Below, piece after piece: positions 46,965 through 57,071 of a DNA stretch of 64,000 nucleotides. A model generated the notes under the pieces. It was not told the DNA's origin and did not search any database. It saw only the letters and a list, made by a program, of their open reading frames with translations. A program made the position numbers and the translations under genes. This DNA comes from Salifodinibacter halophilus. Its GTDB lineage: Bacteria; Pseudomonadota; Gammaproteobacteria; Nevskiales; Salinisphaeraceae. The number at the start of each line of letters is the position of its first letter. Position 1 is the stretch's first letter. The stretch is from contig JABEEB010000001.1 in the NCBI GenBank assembly GCA_012999515.1, forward strand, positions 744,001-808,000, written 5' to 3'.

Positions 46965-49154
46965 ATGCCTCAAAACCAACCCGCTACTGCGACCGACAGC
47001 CAGGAAACACTGGAAAAATACGATCGCGAGTCGAACATACGCGATGGCCTGCCACGCACATGGATGATCAGCATCACCGCGATCAGCTCGGCGCTGGCGC
47101 TGTTTCATCTATATACGTCATTCGCTGGCCCGTTGGTCGACGTCATGCAGCGTTCGATCCATCTATACACGCTGATGGGCCTGACTTTCATGCTGTTCCC
47201 GGTCGTCCGCTCAGGCTCGCGCGACCGAATTCCGTGGATCGATGTGTTTCTCGCGCTGGCGTCTTTTGCCATCGGCATCTACATGCTGACCGCCGCGTCC
47301 CGGGTGATCGAATCCGCCGGACGCATCAACACCACCGATGTCTACGTCGGTCTGGCTGCGATCGCGCTAGTTATTGAAGCGGCGCGCCGCGTAACCGGTC
47401 TAGGGTTGCCCATCCTGGCGGTCGGCTTTCTCGTTTACGGTTTCTTCGCCAAATTGTCGAGGTATTCGGTACTCACCGAACCGATCGCGTGGTCCACGAT
47501 CCAGCAAGTTATCTCGCATCTGGTTTATATCACGGAGGGCATGCTGGGTACCGCCGTAGCGGTTTCGGCCAGTTACATCATCCTGTTCATTTTGTTCGGC
47601 GCTTTTCTGGGCAAATCCGGCCTCGGTCAGTTGTTCAATGATCTGGCCCTGGCCATTGCCGGGCCGACCCGGGGCGGACCGGCGAAAGTGGCGGTCGTGG
47701 CCAGCAGTTTTCTCGGTTCCATCAATGGTTCGGCGATCGCCAACGCGGTCACCACAGGCTCTTTCACCATTCCCCTGATGAAGCGTACCGGCTATCGCAA
47801 CAATTTCGCCGGTGCGGTCGAAGCCGCAGCCAGTGTCGGCGGCCAGGTGCTGCCACCCATCATGGGAGCGGCCGTTTTCATCATGGCCGAAGTACTATCC
47901 GTGCCCTACAAGCAAGTCATGTTGGCCGGCATCATCCCGGCGCTGCTGTATTACCTGGGCATTTTGTTTCAAGTACACCTACGGGCCTTGCGCAACGGGT
48001 TGTCAGGCATTCCTCGCTCGGAACTCACGCCCGCACGTGAGGTTATACTCAAACGCGGCCATCTACTGGTGCCCATGGCCATCCTGCTATGGATGATCTT
48101 TGATGGCCGGGCACCGTTTTTCGCCGCTTTCTGGTCAATTGCAGCAACTGTTTTGATCTGCGGCACAACCCGCCTGGTCACCGGAGTGACCAGTGCGCTG
48201 GCCGCCTTAATCATGCAGCCGCAATGGTTGGCTTTGCTGCATGGCGACCCTATGCCGGATCTGGCTTCGGGCCGACTGTGGCTGCTTGGCGTTATTGCGC
48301 TGCCGGTCGCCATCAACCTGGTTCGCTCGAGCCTGCCTATCGATAACACCGAAATCATGGATGTCGGTGATTGTCGCGATGCGATGGTGGAAGGCGTGCG
48401 CAATGCCATTCCGGTAGCGATGGCCTGTGGCGCCGTGGGCATCATTGTTGGTGTGGCGACATTGACCGGCATCGCGCTGGACGCCGCCGACTGGGTGGTG
48501 TCCATGGGGCAGATGATCCCCTGGGACATGCTGCGACTGCTGGTTACCCTGGCGCTCACCATGGCCGCTTCCATTATGTTGGGTATGGGCCTGCCCAGCA
48601 TTCCCTGCTACATCATCACGTCCACAATGGCCGCGCCAATTCTGCTCAACCTACCACTTTTCCAGGAACTGGCCGGTTCCAACGACACGGCGGTCTTCGT
48701 CGCCCACATGTTCGTGTTCTATTTCGGCATTTTCGCCAATCTGACACCGCCAGTGGCGCTCGCGGCCTATGCGGCTAGCGGGGTTTCGGGCGGCGCACCG
48801 AATGCCACCGGATTCCAGTCGATGAAATTGGCGATCGCCGGCTTTGTGGTGCCCTATATGTTTGTGTTTTCCCACCAAATGCTCCTACTCGATGCGACCT
48901 GGGGAAATGTCGTGACAATCGTCGCTACGGCAACTTTCGGTGTGCTACTGCTAGCAGTGGCCGCAGAAGGCTATCTTCGGCGACAACTCAACGCGGTGCT
49001 ACGGGTGCTGGCATTTATCGGGGCGATCGCGTTGATGTATCCCGGCTGGATCAGCAACGCAGCCGGCTTTCTGATTGCGCTCGCGCTGTTTTTGATCGGT
49101 TCGAAAACAATCGCCGGTACGCACAAGGCGGCGTCTGCTGCAGCGTCTGACTAA
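46965..49154 (+). CDS. TRAP transporter permease, fused small (4TM) and large (12TM) subunits
   Basis: A 729-residue integral membrane protein with many hydrophobic segments. The N-terminal quarter corresponds to DctQ and the rest to DctM. Typical DctM elements include SSFLGSINGSAIANAVTTG, the GGQVLPPIMGAAVFIMAE block, MASIMLGMGLPSIPCY-like and FYFGIFANLTPPVALAAYA. TRAP permeases are secondary transporters, usually sodium-driven. ATG 46965 lies 4 bases after the DUF1850 stop; ATG 46935 inside that gene is an alternative. With the TAXI protein it forms a complete uptake system. Confidence 0.93.
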   Translation: MPQNQPATATDSQETLEKYDRESNIRDGLPRTWMISITAISSALALFHLYTSFAGPLVDVMQRSIHLYTLMGLTFMLFPVVRSGSRDRIPWIDVFLALASFAIGIYMLTAASRVIESAGRINTTDVYVGLAAIALVIEAARRVTGLGLPILAVGFLVYGFFAKLSRYSVLTEPIAWSTIQQVISHLVYITEGMLGTAVAVSASYIILFILFGAFLGKSGLGQLFNDLALAIAGPTRGGPAKVAVVASSFLGSINGSAIANAVTTGSFTIPLMKRTGYRNNFAGAVEAAASVGGQVLPPIMGAAVFIMAEVLSVPYKQVMLAGIIPALLYYLGILFQVHLRALRNGLSGIPRSELTPAREVILKRGHLLVPMAILLWMIFDGRAPFFAAFWSIAATVLICGTTRLVTGVTSALAALIMQPQWLALLHGDPMPDLASGRLWLLGVIALPVAINLVRSSLPIDNTEIMDVGDCRDAMVEGVRNAIPVAMACGAVGIIVGVATLTGIALDAADWVVSMGQMIPWDMLRLLVTLALTMAASIMLGMGLPSIPCYIITSTMAAPILLNLPLFQELAGSNDTAVFVAHMFVFYFGIFANLTPPVALAAYAASGVSGGAPNATGFQSMKLAIAGFVVPYMFVFSHQMLLLDATWGNVVTIVATATFGVLLLAVAAEGYLRRQLNAVLRVLAFIGAIALMYPGWISNAAGFLIALALFLIGSKTIAGTHKAASAAASD

Positions 49155-49287
49155 GCAAACCAAGTAAACTCGATTTGCCAACACGATGCTTCTAAGATAG
49201 ACGCCAAGACCATTCGTCGACCGGCTGCTACCGGGGCTGGCTGATAGAACCAAACGTGGTGTTTTAGTACTTGATAATGGGCTGATT

Positions 49288-50349
49288 ATGGGCGTTAATC
49301 ATGAGTCGCGATTTAGCCATCTCTTTGGGGTTCGTCACCCCATAATCCAGGCACCCATGGCAGGTGCAACAACCCCAGAGCTAGCTGCTGCTGTTTCCAA
49401 TAGCAACGCGCTCGGTTCTCTCGGGCTTGGCAGCAGTTCAGTCGACCAGGCCCGGCATCAAATACGCACGCTTCGACAGCTTACTGACAAACCTTTTAAC
49501 GTCAATTTTTTCTGCCACCAGCCACCCCGGACTCAAGAAGACAAGGTACAAGCCTGGATCCAGCATCTGCGCCCCTACTTTGAGGCCAATGATGCTGATG
49601 TCCCATCGACACTTGAATCGATCTACCCGCCGATCGATGCAAACGATGCCATGGTGGCGATGATCAATGCCGAGCAGCCGCACGTGGTCAGCTTTCATTT
49701 TGGGGTGCCAAAAGCGGACATAATCCGCTCGATCCAAGCTTACGGTGGCCGCGTGTTGGTCAGCGTTACAACCTTGCAGGAAGGTTACGCAGCAGAAGCA
49801 TCCGGCGTTGATGCGGTGATCGCCCAAGGTATTGAGGCCGGCGGACACCGCGGGTGCTTCGATGCCCAGAAGGACGAAGCTATTGGGCTCACATCCTTGC
49901 TTCAGGTGCTGGTTAGTCACCTGAACATCCCCATCATCGCGGCTGGCGGCATAATGGATGGACGAGGTATCAATGGCACATTAGCGCTGGGCGCGCTCGG
50001 CGCGCAACTAGGCACAGCATTCCTACTATGCCCGGAATCAAACACCGGTTCTGAGCACAGAGCGCTGCTAAAAAGTGACGCCGCTGTTAGCACGTCAGTG
50101 ACGCGGGCCATATCTGGCCGGCCGGCACGCGGTATCACGGGGGTGTTTCAGCGCCAAATAGAACCGACCGACATGGATCGGATACCCGATTACCCCATCG
50201 CTTATGATGCAGCGAGGCAGTTGAATACCGCCGCAAAATCGAACAACAATCTAGCCTTCTCGCCAAACTGGGCAGGCCAATCAGCGATCATGTGCCGAGA
50301 GCTACCGGCAAGCGAGCTTGTCTCACAACTTGTTAACGAAATGACCTAG
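49288..50349 (+). CDS. Nitronate monooxygenase-family flavoprotein
   Basis: A 353-residue FMN-binding TIM-barrel protein with HPIIQAPMAGATTPELAAAV at the N-terminus, the active-site GIEAGGHRG and IIAAGGIMDGRG, GALGAQLGTAFLLCPES. These features place it in the nitronate monooxygenase/2-nitropropane dioxygenase family, which oxidises alkyl nitronates such as propionate 3-nitronate. Other members are enoyl reductases, so the substrate is provisional. ATG 49288 is used. It follows the TRAP cassette after 133 bases, and its codon use looks slightly less GC-rich than that of the core genes around it. Confidence 0.88.
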   Translation: MGVNHESRFSHLFGVRHPIIQAPMAGATTPELAAAVSNSNALGSLGLGSSSVDQARHQIRTLRQLTDKPFNVNFFCHQPPRTQEDKVQAWIQHLRPYFEANDADVPSTLESIYPPIDANDAMVAMINAEQPHVVSFHFGVPKADIIRSIQAYGGRVLVSVTTLQEGYAAEASGVDAVIAQGIEAGGHRGCFDAQKDEAIGLTSLLQVLVSHLNIPIIAAGGIMDGRGINGTLALGALGAQLGTAFLLCPESNTGSEHRALLKSDAAVSTSVTRAISGRPARGITGVFQRQIEPTDMDRIPDYPIAYDAARQLNTAAKSNNNLAFSPNWAGQSAIMCRELPASELVSQLVNEMT

Positions 50350-50850
50350 ACCCCGCATCTCGCGTAACGCAGCGAATTAACGGCAGCACCTTGGCAAATG
50401 GATTAAAACAAAAACATTATTACAAAAGCCATTTATTTACAATAAGTTGACAAACTTATCTAATCTTTGGGATGGGCTTCTGCCCGCATCACGACATGCC
50501 GGATTCGCCCGACTGCGACATAGCGCTCGCCACCGCTATTGCCGATTCAGCGCGGCACATGTCCAACCAACTCCTTGCGGGTCAAAACGTGCACCACACA
50601 TTTTCGCTGTAAAAAGACACATCCCGTATTTCGGACGGGGCGATCTTTCACGCCAGCATCGAACCCCCGCCCAGTGCCGTCATGTTCGGGATTTGCTTTA
50701 CGCCCATATCGGCAGCAGCCGCAATGCGGCGAGCTGAAGCCCACCACCGGGCTTATAGCCCGCCACACGCGACCAGATGAATACACAACAGGTGACCACG
50801 GCTGTTGCCTTTATGGCCCGGGTAGAGGCCTGACGTAGTAACCGCCGGCC
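50350..50850. other. Long stretch without a convincing gene, with small hairpins
   Basis: The first 100 bases are AT-rich and carry a perfect 7-bp hairpin ATAAGTT-GACA-AACTTAT (50442-50459). Further on AAGCCC-ACCACC-GGGCTT (50737-50754) forms another stem. Open frames of 80-100 codons exist on both strands, overlap one another and match nothing I recognise. It may be decayed sequence, a boundary of an inserted region or a non-coding RNA locus. Confidence 0.4.
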
Positions 50851-51465
50851 TCAGGTCGTATTACGCGCCTGCAGCAGTGTCCAGTAACCGAACGCGTTGA
50901 CCGGCCGAGTATCGGTGACTTCGAGGTTGGTTTCGCGCAGAAACTCGTCCATCGGAAACGATGGACGCCAACCAACAACCTTCGAAAGCGGCTCCAATGC
51001 ACGCTCGACAGCAGCCATGGCCCCACTGCTGGCACTGAAGTGATTGACGATGAAAAGCTCGCCATCCGGCTTGCAGACCCGCTTCATCTCGTCGACCAGT
51101 GACTTGGGATCAGGGGTCACGGAAACCACATACATCGCCACGACCTTGTCAAAGCTGTCGTCCGCGTAATCAAGCGCCTGGGCGTCAAGTTGGCGGATGG
51201 CGATATCGTTGGGCAACGAGTCGGCTCGCGTCTGCGCCTTGTCGAGCATTTCGGGCGAGACATCGATGCCGACAACGTCGACCCCGTCCGGATAACGCGG
51301 TAACGACGAACCGGTGCCGACACCGACTTCCAACACTCGATGCCCCGGTCGACAGTCCATGGCTTCGACCGTGGTGCGTTGGCCGTGAGCGAAAAAAGGC
51401 CCGAACACCCGATCGTAGAAACCGGCGACTCGGCGATAGGCTGAAACGACTGACTGTTTGTCCAT
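50851..51465 (-). CDS. Class I SAM methyltransferase, phospholipid N-methyltransferase (PmtA)-like
   Basis: The 204-residue protein has the SAM motif VLEVGVGTGSSLPRYP and the block FDKVVAMYVVSVTPDP, followed by FIVNHFSASSG and PLSKVVGWRPSFPMDEFL. These match Rhodobacter-type PmtA, which methylates phosphatidylethanolamine towards phosphatidylcholine; ubiquinone/menaquinone methyltransferases are more distant alternatives. ATG 51465 was chosen because homology begins at once; an in-frame start at 51486 is possible. It is on the same strand as the aconitase gene and follows it by 48 bases, so the two could share a transcript. Confidence 0.8.
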   Translation of the reverse strand: MDKQSVVSAYRRVAGFYDRVFGPFFAHGQRTTVEAMDCRPGHRVLEVGVGTGSSLPRYPDGVDVVGIDVSPEMLDKAQTRADSLPNDIAIRQLDAQALDYADDSFDKVVAMYVVSVTPDPKSLVDEMKRVCKPDGELFIVNHFSASSGAMAAVERALEPLSKVVGWRPSFPMDEFLRETNLEVTDTRPVNAFGYWTLLQARNTT

Positions 51466-51513
51466 ATTTTCAGCGCGACACCGCACAGGATGCCGCGCTA
51501 ATCCCGACCCGCA

Positions 51514-53457
51514 TTAGGCCTCCACCGGTTCGTCTTCACGCATCCAGTTGATCAGGCCACCGGCCAGCAACACCTCGACCTGCCGTTCAGACAGCGCGTG
51601 AGTGCATTCGATCTCGGTGCCATCGGAGGCCTGCGCAGTAATCGAACCGCCATTTTTCAAAGCCTGGTGCAGGCCATTGAAGCTGAGCGTGGTGCCCTGC
51701 GCCAAAGCATCGAGGTTCGCACCGTCCGCGAAGGACAGCGGCAAAATCCCGAAGTTGACCAGGTTTTGCCAGTGGATGCGGGCGTAGCTCTTGGCGATAA
51801 CGGCGCGCAGCCCCAGATAACGCGGGGCAATCGCGGCATGCTCGCGAGAACTGCCCTGACCATAGTTCTCGCCGCCGATAATGGCGTGATCACCCGTTTC
51901 CTTGGCACGGGTTGGATAGGTCTCATCCACGACGTCGTAGACAAATTCGGCGATCGCGGGGATGTTGGAGCGGAACGGCAACACTTCGGCGCCGGCACGC
52001 ATGATTTCGTCGGTCGAGATGTTGTCGCCAACCTTGAGCAGCACCGGCATTTCAAAGCTGTCCGGGAAGGCCTCGAAATCCGGCAGCGAAGCGATGTTCG
52101 GCCCTTTAACGATTTCGACCTGACGCGCCTCATCAAGCGGCAGTGGCTCTTCGAGCATGTGGTCGTTGATGACCGGCTCGCTTGGGTTTTGAACCTGCGG
52201 ATAATCCATATCGAGCGTGCGCGCATCGGTGATTTCACCTTTTAGCGCACTGGCCACGGCCGTCTCCGGCGAACACAGGAACACTGAATCTTCCTTGGTG
52301 CCGGAACGCCCTGGGAAGTTACGCGGCGTGGTTCTCAAACTATTGCGGCCATACGCAGGCGCCTGCCCCATACCAATACAGCCATTGCAGCCAGCCTGGT
52401 GCAGCCGCGCACCGGAGGCGATCAGCGGGCCGAGCAACCCATCGCGGGCCAGCGTCTCTAGCATCGCACGCGAAGACGGATTAACGTCGAATGAGACGCC
52501 TTTGGCCGCGGTTTGGCCGCGTATCATCTCGGCGGTCACGGCGAAGTCACGATAGCCTGGATTGGCCGAGGATCCGATGTAGCTCTGATATATATCGGTA
52601 CCGGCGATCTCGCGCACCGGCACGACATTGCCCGGTGACGTCGGCTTGGCGATCAGCGGCTCGAGCGTGGCCATGTCGATCTCATCGTGGAGATCGTATT
52701 CAGCACCTGCGTCGGCCACAAGTTCCACGTATTCGTCTTCGCGGCCCTGAGAGCGCAGGAATCGCCGTATTTCGGCGTCAGCCGGGAAAACCGTGGTGGT
52801 CGCGCCAAGCTCGGCGCCCATATTGGCGATAACGTGACGATCCATCGCCTCCAGATTATCGAGGCCGGGACCGTAGTATTCGATGATAGTGCCAGAGCCA
52901 CCTTTGACGCCGTGACGGCGCAGCATCTCCAGCACGACATCCTTGGCTGAAACCCAATCCGGCAACTGGCCGGTCAATTTCACGCCCCAGACCTTCGGCA
53001 TCTTGGTGTAAAACGGCTGACCGGCCATGGCCAGCGCGACTTCAAGACCACCAGCACCAATGGCCAACATACCCATCGAGCCACCGGCCGGTGTGTGGCT
53101 ATCGGACCCCAGCAGGGTTTTACCGGGGCGGCCGAAACGCTCCATATGAACAGCGTGGCTGATGCCATTACCCGGCTGCGAAAAGTACGCCCCAAAGCGC
53201 TCGCAAGCCGACTGCAAAAATAGATGATCGTCAGGGTTCTTATTATCTTCCTGGATCAGGTTGTGGTCGACGTACTGACAGGAAAGCTCCGTCTTGACGC
53301 GGTCGAGCTTCATGGCCTCGAGCTCCAGCATGACCAGCGTACCGGTTGCGTCCTGAGTCAGCGTTTGGTCCATGCCGAGGGCGATCTCGGCACCAGGGGT
53401 CATGTCACCGCTTTTCAGGTGTGACTCGATCAATTTATGGGCGACGGTCTGGGCCAT
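51514..53457 (-). CDS. Aconitate hydratase, Aquifex-type
   Basis: Aconitase isomerises citrate and isocitrate with a 4Fe-4S cluster. The 647-residue length and order of blocks (IALGMDQTLTQDATGT, KTELSCQYVDHN, LGSDSHTPAGGSMGM, QAGCNGCIGMGQAPA with two cluster cysteines, FLCSPETA, and the swivel domain GGENYGQGSSREHAA) match the short Aquifex-type subfamily rather than AcnA or AcnB. The third cluster ligand should be the Cys in that FLCSPE block or the earlier HTP region. ATG 53457 has GGAG 7 bases upstream. It is divergent from nuoA. Confidence 0.92.
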   Translation of the reverse strand: MAQTVAHKLIESHLKSGDMTPGAEIALGMDQTLTQDATGTLVMLELEAMKLDRVKTELSCQYVDHNLIQEDNKNPDDHLFLQSACERFGAYFSQPGNGISHAVHMERFGRPGKTLLGSDSHTPAGGSMGMLAIGAGGLEVALAMAGQPFYTKMPKVWGVKLTGQLPDWVSAKDVVLEMLRRHGVKGGSGTIIEYYGPGLDNLEAMDRHVIANMGAELGATTTVFPADAEIRRFLRSQGREDEYVELVADAGAEYDLHDEIDMATLEPLIAKPTSPGNVVPVREIAGTDIYQSYIGSSANPGYRDFAVTAEMIRGQTAAKGVSFDVNPSSRAMLETLARDGLLGPLIASGARLHQAGCNGCIGMGQAPAYGRNSLRTTPRNFPGRSGTKEDSVFLCSPETAVASALKGEITDARTLDMDYPQVQNPSEPVINDHMLEEPLPLDEARQVEIVKGPNIASLPDFEAFPDSFEMPVLLKVGDNISTDEIMRAGAEVLPFRSNIPAIAEFVYDVVDETYPTRAKETGDHAIIGGENYGQGSSREHAAIAPRYLGLRAVIAKSYARIHWQNLVNFGILPLSFADGANLDALAQGTTLSFNGLHQALKNGGSITAQASDGTEIECTHALSERQVEVLLAGGLINWMREDEPVEA

Positions 53458-53594
53458 TTGTCTACTCCACTGGGGCACAGATGATGCGCATAGCTTAGGA
53501 CATCGAGCGCGTTGTCGCCAACACAAAGGGAGTCGGCCGTGTAAATCGCGGCATTGTCACCGGCCCGATTTGGCACAAATCCACCTCCGAGGCG

Positions 53595-53632
53595 CGACGT
53601 ATCGAAAGCGCTGGTGTATCATGCATACGTCG
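53595..53632. promoter_or_regulatory. Inverted repeat in the aconitase-nuo divergent region
   Basis: CGACGTAT (53595-53602) and ATACGTCG (53625-53632) form a perfect 8-bp inverted repeat 22 bases apart, in the 241-base gap between the divergent aconitase and nuoA genes. It could bind a regulator of both, but no known consensus is recognised. Confidence 0.35.
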
Positions 53633-53698
53633 TTTCAGCCGATGCCGCTGTCGAAGCACATCGGTTGACGGCAGCGCATAGAAACAACTAATCACGCT

Positions 53699-54187
53699 AT
53701 GAATGATGCTGCTCAGCAAAGCGTAACTGTCTGGCCGCTAATCCTATTCGCGGCTGGCGCACTCGGTTTGGTCATGCTCATGATCGGCCTGTCGTCGATA
53801 CTCGGCGGCCGACACAATGAGAAACTAGGCAACGAGCCGTTCGAGTCCGGCATCCGGCCGACCGGTAGCGCCCACCAACGATTCTCGGTCCAGTTCTATC
53901 TGGTTGCGATCATCTTCGTGCTATTCGACCTCGAAGTGGTTTTCGTTTTTTCCTACGCCATCGCCGCCCCGGCGCTTGGTTGGGCAGGTTACGGCGCGTT
54001 TATCTTCTTCCTGGCAATAGTTACTCTGGGGCTTGCCTATGAATGGCGCATCGGCGCGCTGAACTGGGCGCCGAAAGCACCCCGGCAGTATCGCCTGGCA
54101 GCAATCGAAGCCAACCGCGCCCGAAATCTGGCCGGCGATACGACCAACCACGCTGGCGACGACACCCGACAATCGGAACAATCATGA
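53699..54187 (+). CDS. nuoA: NADH-quinone oxidoreductase subunit A
   Basis: NuoA is a three-helix subunit of the complex I membrane arm. The 162-residue protein has three hydrophobic segments (about 12-35, 65-90, 95-120) and the conserved [15 protein letters not shown] loop and [17 protein letters not shown]. The C-terminal tail after the third helix is longer and hydrophilic than usual (E. coli NuoA is 147). Its stop overlaps the nuoB start (ATGA). Confidence 0.94.
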   Translation: MNDAAQQSVTVWPLILFAAGALGLVMLMIGLSSILGGRHNEKLGNEPFESGIRPTGSAHQRFSVQFYLVAIIFVLFDLEVVFVFSYAIAAPALGWAGYGAFIFFLAIVTLGLAYEWRIGALNWAPKAPRQYRLAAIEANRARNLAGDTTNHAGDDTRQSEQS

Positions 54188-54840
54188 GTTTTTCGCTTAC
54201 CAGTGTCGACGAGAACCCCAAACCCGGTAGCGGCGGCCAAAATGTGAACGGCGACAGCAAGCTCGAAGAGGCGCTGTCGCGCAACATCGTCACCGCCAAA
54301 CTGAGCGACATGATCGCTTGGGGCCGTAAGAACTCGATCTGGCCGTTCAATTTCGGCCTGTCCTGCTGTTACGTAGAAATGGCCACGGCCCTGACTGCGC
54401 CGCATGACATGGCGCGCTTCGGTTCGGAAGTAATTCGCGCAACGCCGCGCCAAGCGGATGTCATGATCATCGCCGGCACCTGTTTTCTGAAAATGGCGCC
54501 AGTCATACAGCGCATGTATGAACAGATGATGGAACCGCGCTGGGTCATCTCGATGGGGTCCTGCGCCAACTCCGGTGGCATGTACGACATCTATTCGGTG
54601 GTACAGGGCGTGGACAAGTTCCTGCCGGTCGATGTCTACGTTTCAGGGTGTCCGCCGCGCCCAGAAGCCTTCCTGGAAGGTTTGCTGATGCTGCAGGAAA
54701 ACATCGAAACCGAAACCCGCCCGCTGTCGTGGACGATCGGCGACCAGGGCGTTCATAAAACGCCGAAACTCGCACAACGCGACCGTAAAAGCGAACAGCG
54801 CACCAGCGAAACAACTTACCGCAGCCCGGATCACGTCTAG
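54184..54840 (+). CDS. nuoB: NADH-quinone oxidoreductase subunit B
   Basis: NuoB holds the N2 cluster next to the quinone site. [13 protein letters not shown] with the tandem cysteines, [29 protein letters not shown] and [11 protein letters not shown] supply the four ligands. ATG 54184 overlaps the nuoA stop, giving 218 residues; an upstream open frame inside nuoA is not used. The C-terminal 25 residues are charged and low in complexity. Confidence 0.96.
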   Translation: MSFSLTSVDENPKPGSGGQNVNGDSKLEEALSRNIVTAKLSDMIAWGRKNSIWPFNFGLSCCYVEMATALTAPHDMARFGSEVIRATPRQADVMIIAGTCFLKMAPVIQRMYEQMMEPRWVISMGSCANSGGMYDIYSVVQGVDKFLPVDVYVSGCPPRPEAFLEGLLMLQENIETETRPLSWTIGDQGVHKTPKLAQRDRKSEQRTSETTYRSPDHV

Positions 54841-54841
54841 C

Positions 54842-56590
54842 GTGCTCGATACCGCCAACATCCAACAGCAGCTCACCGATCGCTTCGGCGATGAGGCGGT
54901 TACACCGCAGTTAACCGCCGACGGCATGCCCACATTCTGGGTGGGTCGCGACCGCATTCTCGATGTTTTGTCATTCGTGAAAAGCGAGTCGGTGCCCGCC
55001 TACCCCATGCTCTTCGACTTAACGGCAATCGACGAGCGCGTGCGTGAGAATCGCAGCGACCAGCCGGCATCGGACTTCACCATCGTCTATCACCTGCTCA
55101 GCCTCCAGCCTGTGGCTGAGCTGCGCCTGAAAGTTGCACTGACCGGTGATTATCCAGCCACGCCGAGCGCGGTTTCAATCTGGCCGAACGCCAACTGGTA
55201 CGAGCGCGAAGTCTGGGACATGTTCGGCGTCTCATTCGACGGTCACCCGAACCAGCGCCGGATCCTCATGCCGCCGACCTGGAAGGGCCACCCGCTACGC
55301 AAGGATCATGCGGCACGGGCGACCGAATTCGAAGCACTTCATCTCGATCCCAAACGCCAGCAGGAAGAAGAAGACGCCCTGCAATTCGACCCGGACGACT
55401 GGGGCATGCAGCGCCAGTCCGAAAACGCCGAATTCATGTTCCTGAACATGGGGCCAAACCACCCGTCGGTACACGGCGTGTTCCGCATTGTGTTGCAACT
55501 GGACGGCGAAGAAATCGTCGATGCAGTTCCGGATATCGGCTACCACCATCGCGGCGCTGAGAAGATGGGCGAGCGCCAGACGTGGCACACCTATATCCCC
55601 TATACCGACCGCGTCGACTACCTCGGCGGGGTCATGAATGAACTCCCCTACGTGCTCAATGTCGAGAACATGTTGGGTATCGAGGTGCCTGAGCGAGTCA
55701 AAACCACGCGCGTCATGCTGGCGGAATTTTTCCGTATTACCAGCCATCTGATGTTCTTCGGCACCTACGTTCAGGATCTCGGCGCGATGAGCCCGATCTT
55801 CTGGATGTTTTCCGACCGACAAAAAGCCTACGACGTCATCGAGGCGATCACCGGCTTTCGCATGCACCCGGCATTTTTCCGTATCGGCGGGCTGACCATG
55901 GATCTGCCGGAAGGCTGGGATCGTAAAGTTCGCGAATTCCTCGACTGGTTCCGGCCAAGGATCGATGAATACAAAAAGATGTTGGCCGAAAACCGGGTAC
56001 TGATCGAGCGCTCGAAGCATATCGGAGCCTACTCGCAAGACGAGGCCATCGACTGGGGCATTACTGGGCCCGGTCTACGCGCGACGGGGGTCGACTTCGA
56101 TCTGCGCAAGGCCCGCCCCTACTCCGGCTACGAAAAATACGATTTCGATGTGCCGCTCGGCACCAATGGTGACTGTCAGGACCGGTTGGACGTGCGCATC
56201 GAAGAAATGCGCCAAAGCTGTCGGATCATCGAGCAGTGCATGACGGGCATGCCGAGCGGTGATTACAAGGCCGACCATCCGCTGACCACGCCGCCGCCCA
56301 AAGAGCGGACGATGCAGGACATCGAAACGCTGATCGCCCATTTTCTGACCGTCAGCTGGGGGCCAGTGATACCGGCGATGGAATCTTCCACGATGGTCGA
56401 GGCCACCAAGGGTCTGAATAGCTACTATTCGATCTCCGACAAACACACGATGAGCTATCGCACGCGCATCCGGACACCGAGCTTCCCGCACCTGCAGCAA
56501 ATTCCGTTGATCTCGCAGGGCGGACTGGTCGCCGACCTGGTCGCGATTATCGGCTCGATCGATTTTGTGATGGCAGACGTTGACCGATGA
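54842..56590 (+). CDS. nuoC: NADH-quinone oxidoreductase fused subunits C/D
   Basis: The 582-residue protein is a fusion. Residues 1 to about 190 are NuoC (30 kDa), including [19 protein letters not shown] and [16 protein letters not shown]. Residues about 195-582 are NuoD (49 kDa), including [25 protein letters not shown] and the C-terminal [13 protein letters not shown]. Fusion of C and D (nuoCD) is the gammaproteobacterial form. It starts at GTG 54842 one base after the nuoB stop, and its last bases overlap nuoE (ATGA). Confidence 0.95.
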   Translation: MLDTANIQQQLTDRFGDEAVTPQLTADGMPTFWVGRDRILDVLSFVKSESVPAYPMLFDLTAIDERVRENRSDQPASDFTIVYHLLSLQPVAELRLKVALTGDYPATPSAVSIWPNANWYEREVWDMFGVSFDGHPNQRRILMPPTWKGHPLRKDHAARATEFEALHLDPKRQQEEEDALQFDPDDWGMQRQSENAEFMFLNMGPNHPSVHGVFRIVLQLDGEEIVDAVPDIGYHHRGAEKMGERQTWHTYIPYTDRVDYLGGVMNELPYVLNVENMLGIEVPERVKTTRVMLAEFFRITSHLMFFGTYVQDLGAMSPIFWMFSDRQKAYDVIEAITGFRMHPAFFRIGGLTMDLPEGWDRKVREFLDWFRPRIDEYKKMLAENRVLIERSKHIGAYSQDEAIDWGITGPGLRATGVDFDLRKARPYSGYEKYDFDVPLGTNGDCQDRLDVRIEEMRQSCRIIEQCMTGMPSGDYKADHPLTTPPPKERTMQDIETLIAHFLTVSWGPVIPAMESSTMVEATKGLNSYYSISDKHTMSYRTRIRTPSFPHLQQIPLISQGGLVADLVAIIGSIDFVMADVDR

Positions 56591-57060
56591 ACACCGTGTT
56601 AAGTGACGCCGAAATAGAAGAAATTCGCCATGAGATGGCGTTGTACGAAGACCCACAAGCGGCGACCATCGAAGCGCTGAACGTGGTTCAAAACCACCGT
56701 GGCTGGGTCTCCGACGAAGCTTTGGCAGCCGCCGCCGAAGTCATCGGCGTAACACCGACACAGATGGAAGCTGTCGCAACGTTCTACAACCTGATCTTCC
56801 GCCACCCCGTGGGGCGGCACGTGATCATGATCTGCGATTCGATCTCCTGCTATCTGACCGGCTACGAAGAAATGCGCGATCACCTGAAATCGAGCCTCGG
56901 CATCGATTTCGGTCAAACAACGCCCGATAACCGCTTCACATTGCTACCGATTTGTTGCCTCGGCAACTGTGGTAACGGCCCGGCTATGCGCGTTGGCAAT
57001 GATTACCACGGCAACCTAACGCCCGAGACAATCGACAAAATTCTGGCGGACTACGCCTGA
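56587..57060 (+). CDS. nuoE: NADH-quinone oxidoreductase subunit E
   Basis: NuoE carries the N1a 2Fe-2S cluster near the flavin. The thioredoxin-like C-terminal half has [10 protein letters not shown] (C-x4-C) and [13 protein letters not shown] (C-x3-C). The N-terminal part ([21 protein letters not shown]-like) is the helical region typical of the subunit. The 157 residues are standard. It overlaps nuoCD by 4 bases and precedes nuoF by 11. Confidence 0.95.
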   Translation: MNTVLSDAEIEEIRHEMALYEDPQAATIEALNVVQNHRGWVSDEALAAAAEVIGVTPTQMEAVATFYNLIFRHPVGRHVIMICDSISCYLTGYEEMRDHLKSSLGIDFGQTTPDNRFTLLPICCLGNCGNGPAMRVGNDYHGNLTPETIDKILADYA

Positions 57061-57071
57061 AGACGCTGGCT

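Noticed and set aside
50447-50838. Open frames of 96 and 99 codons on the plus strand and 79 codons on the minus strand after the nitronate monooxygenase gene
   Set aside because: They overlap one another, have no recognisable motif or good ribosome-binding site, and the composition is not coding-like. Recorded as an unexplained stretch instead.
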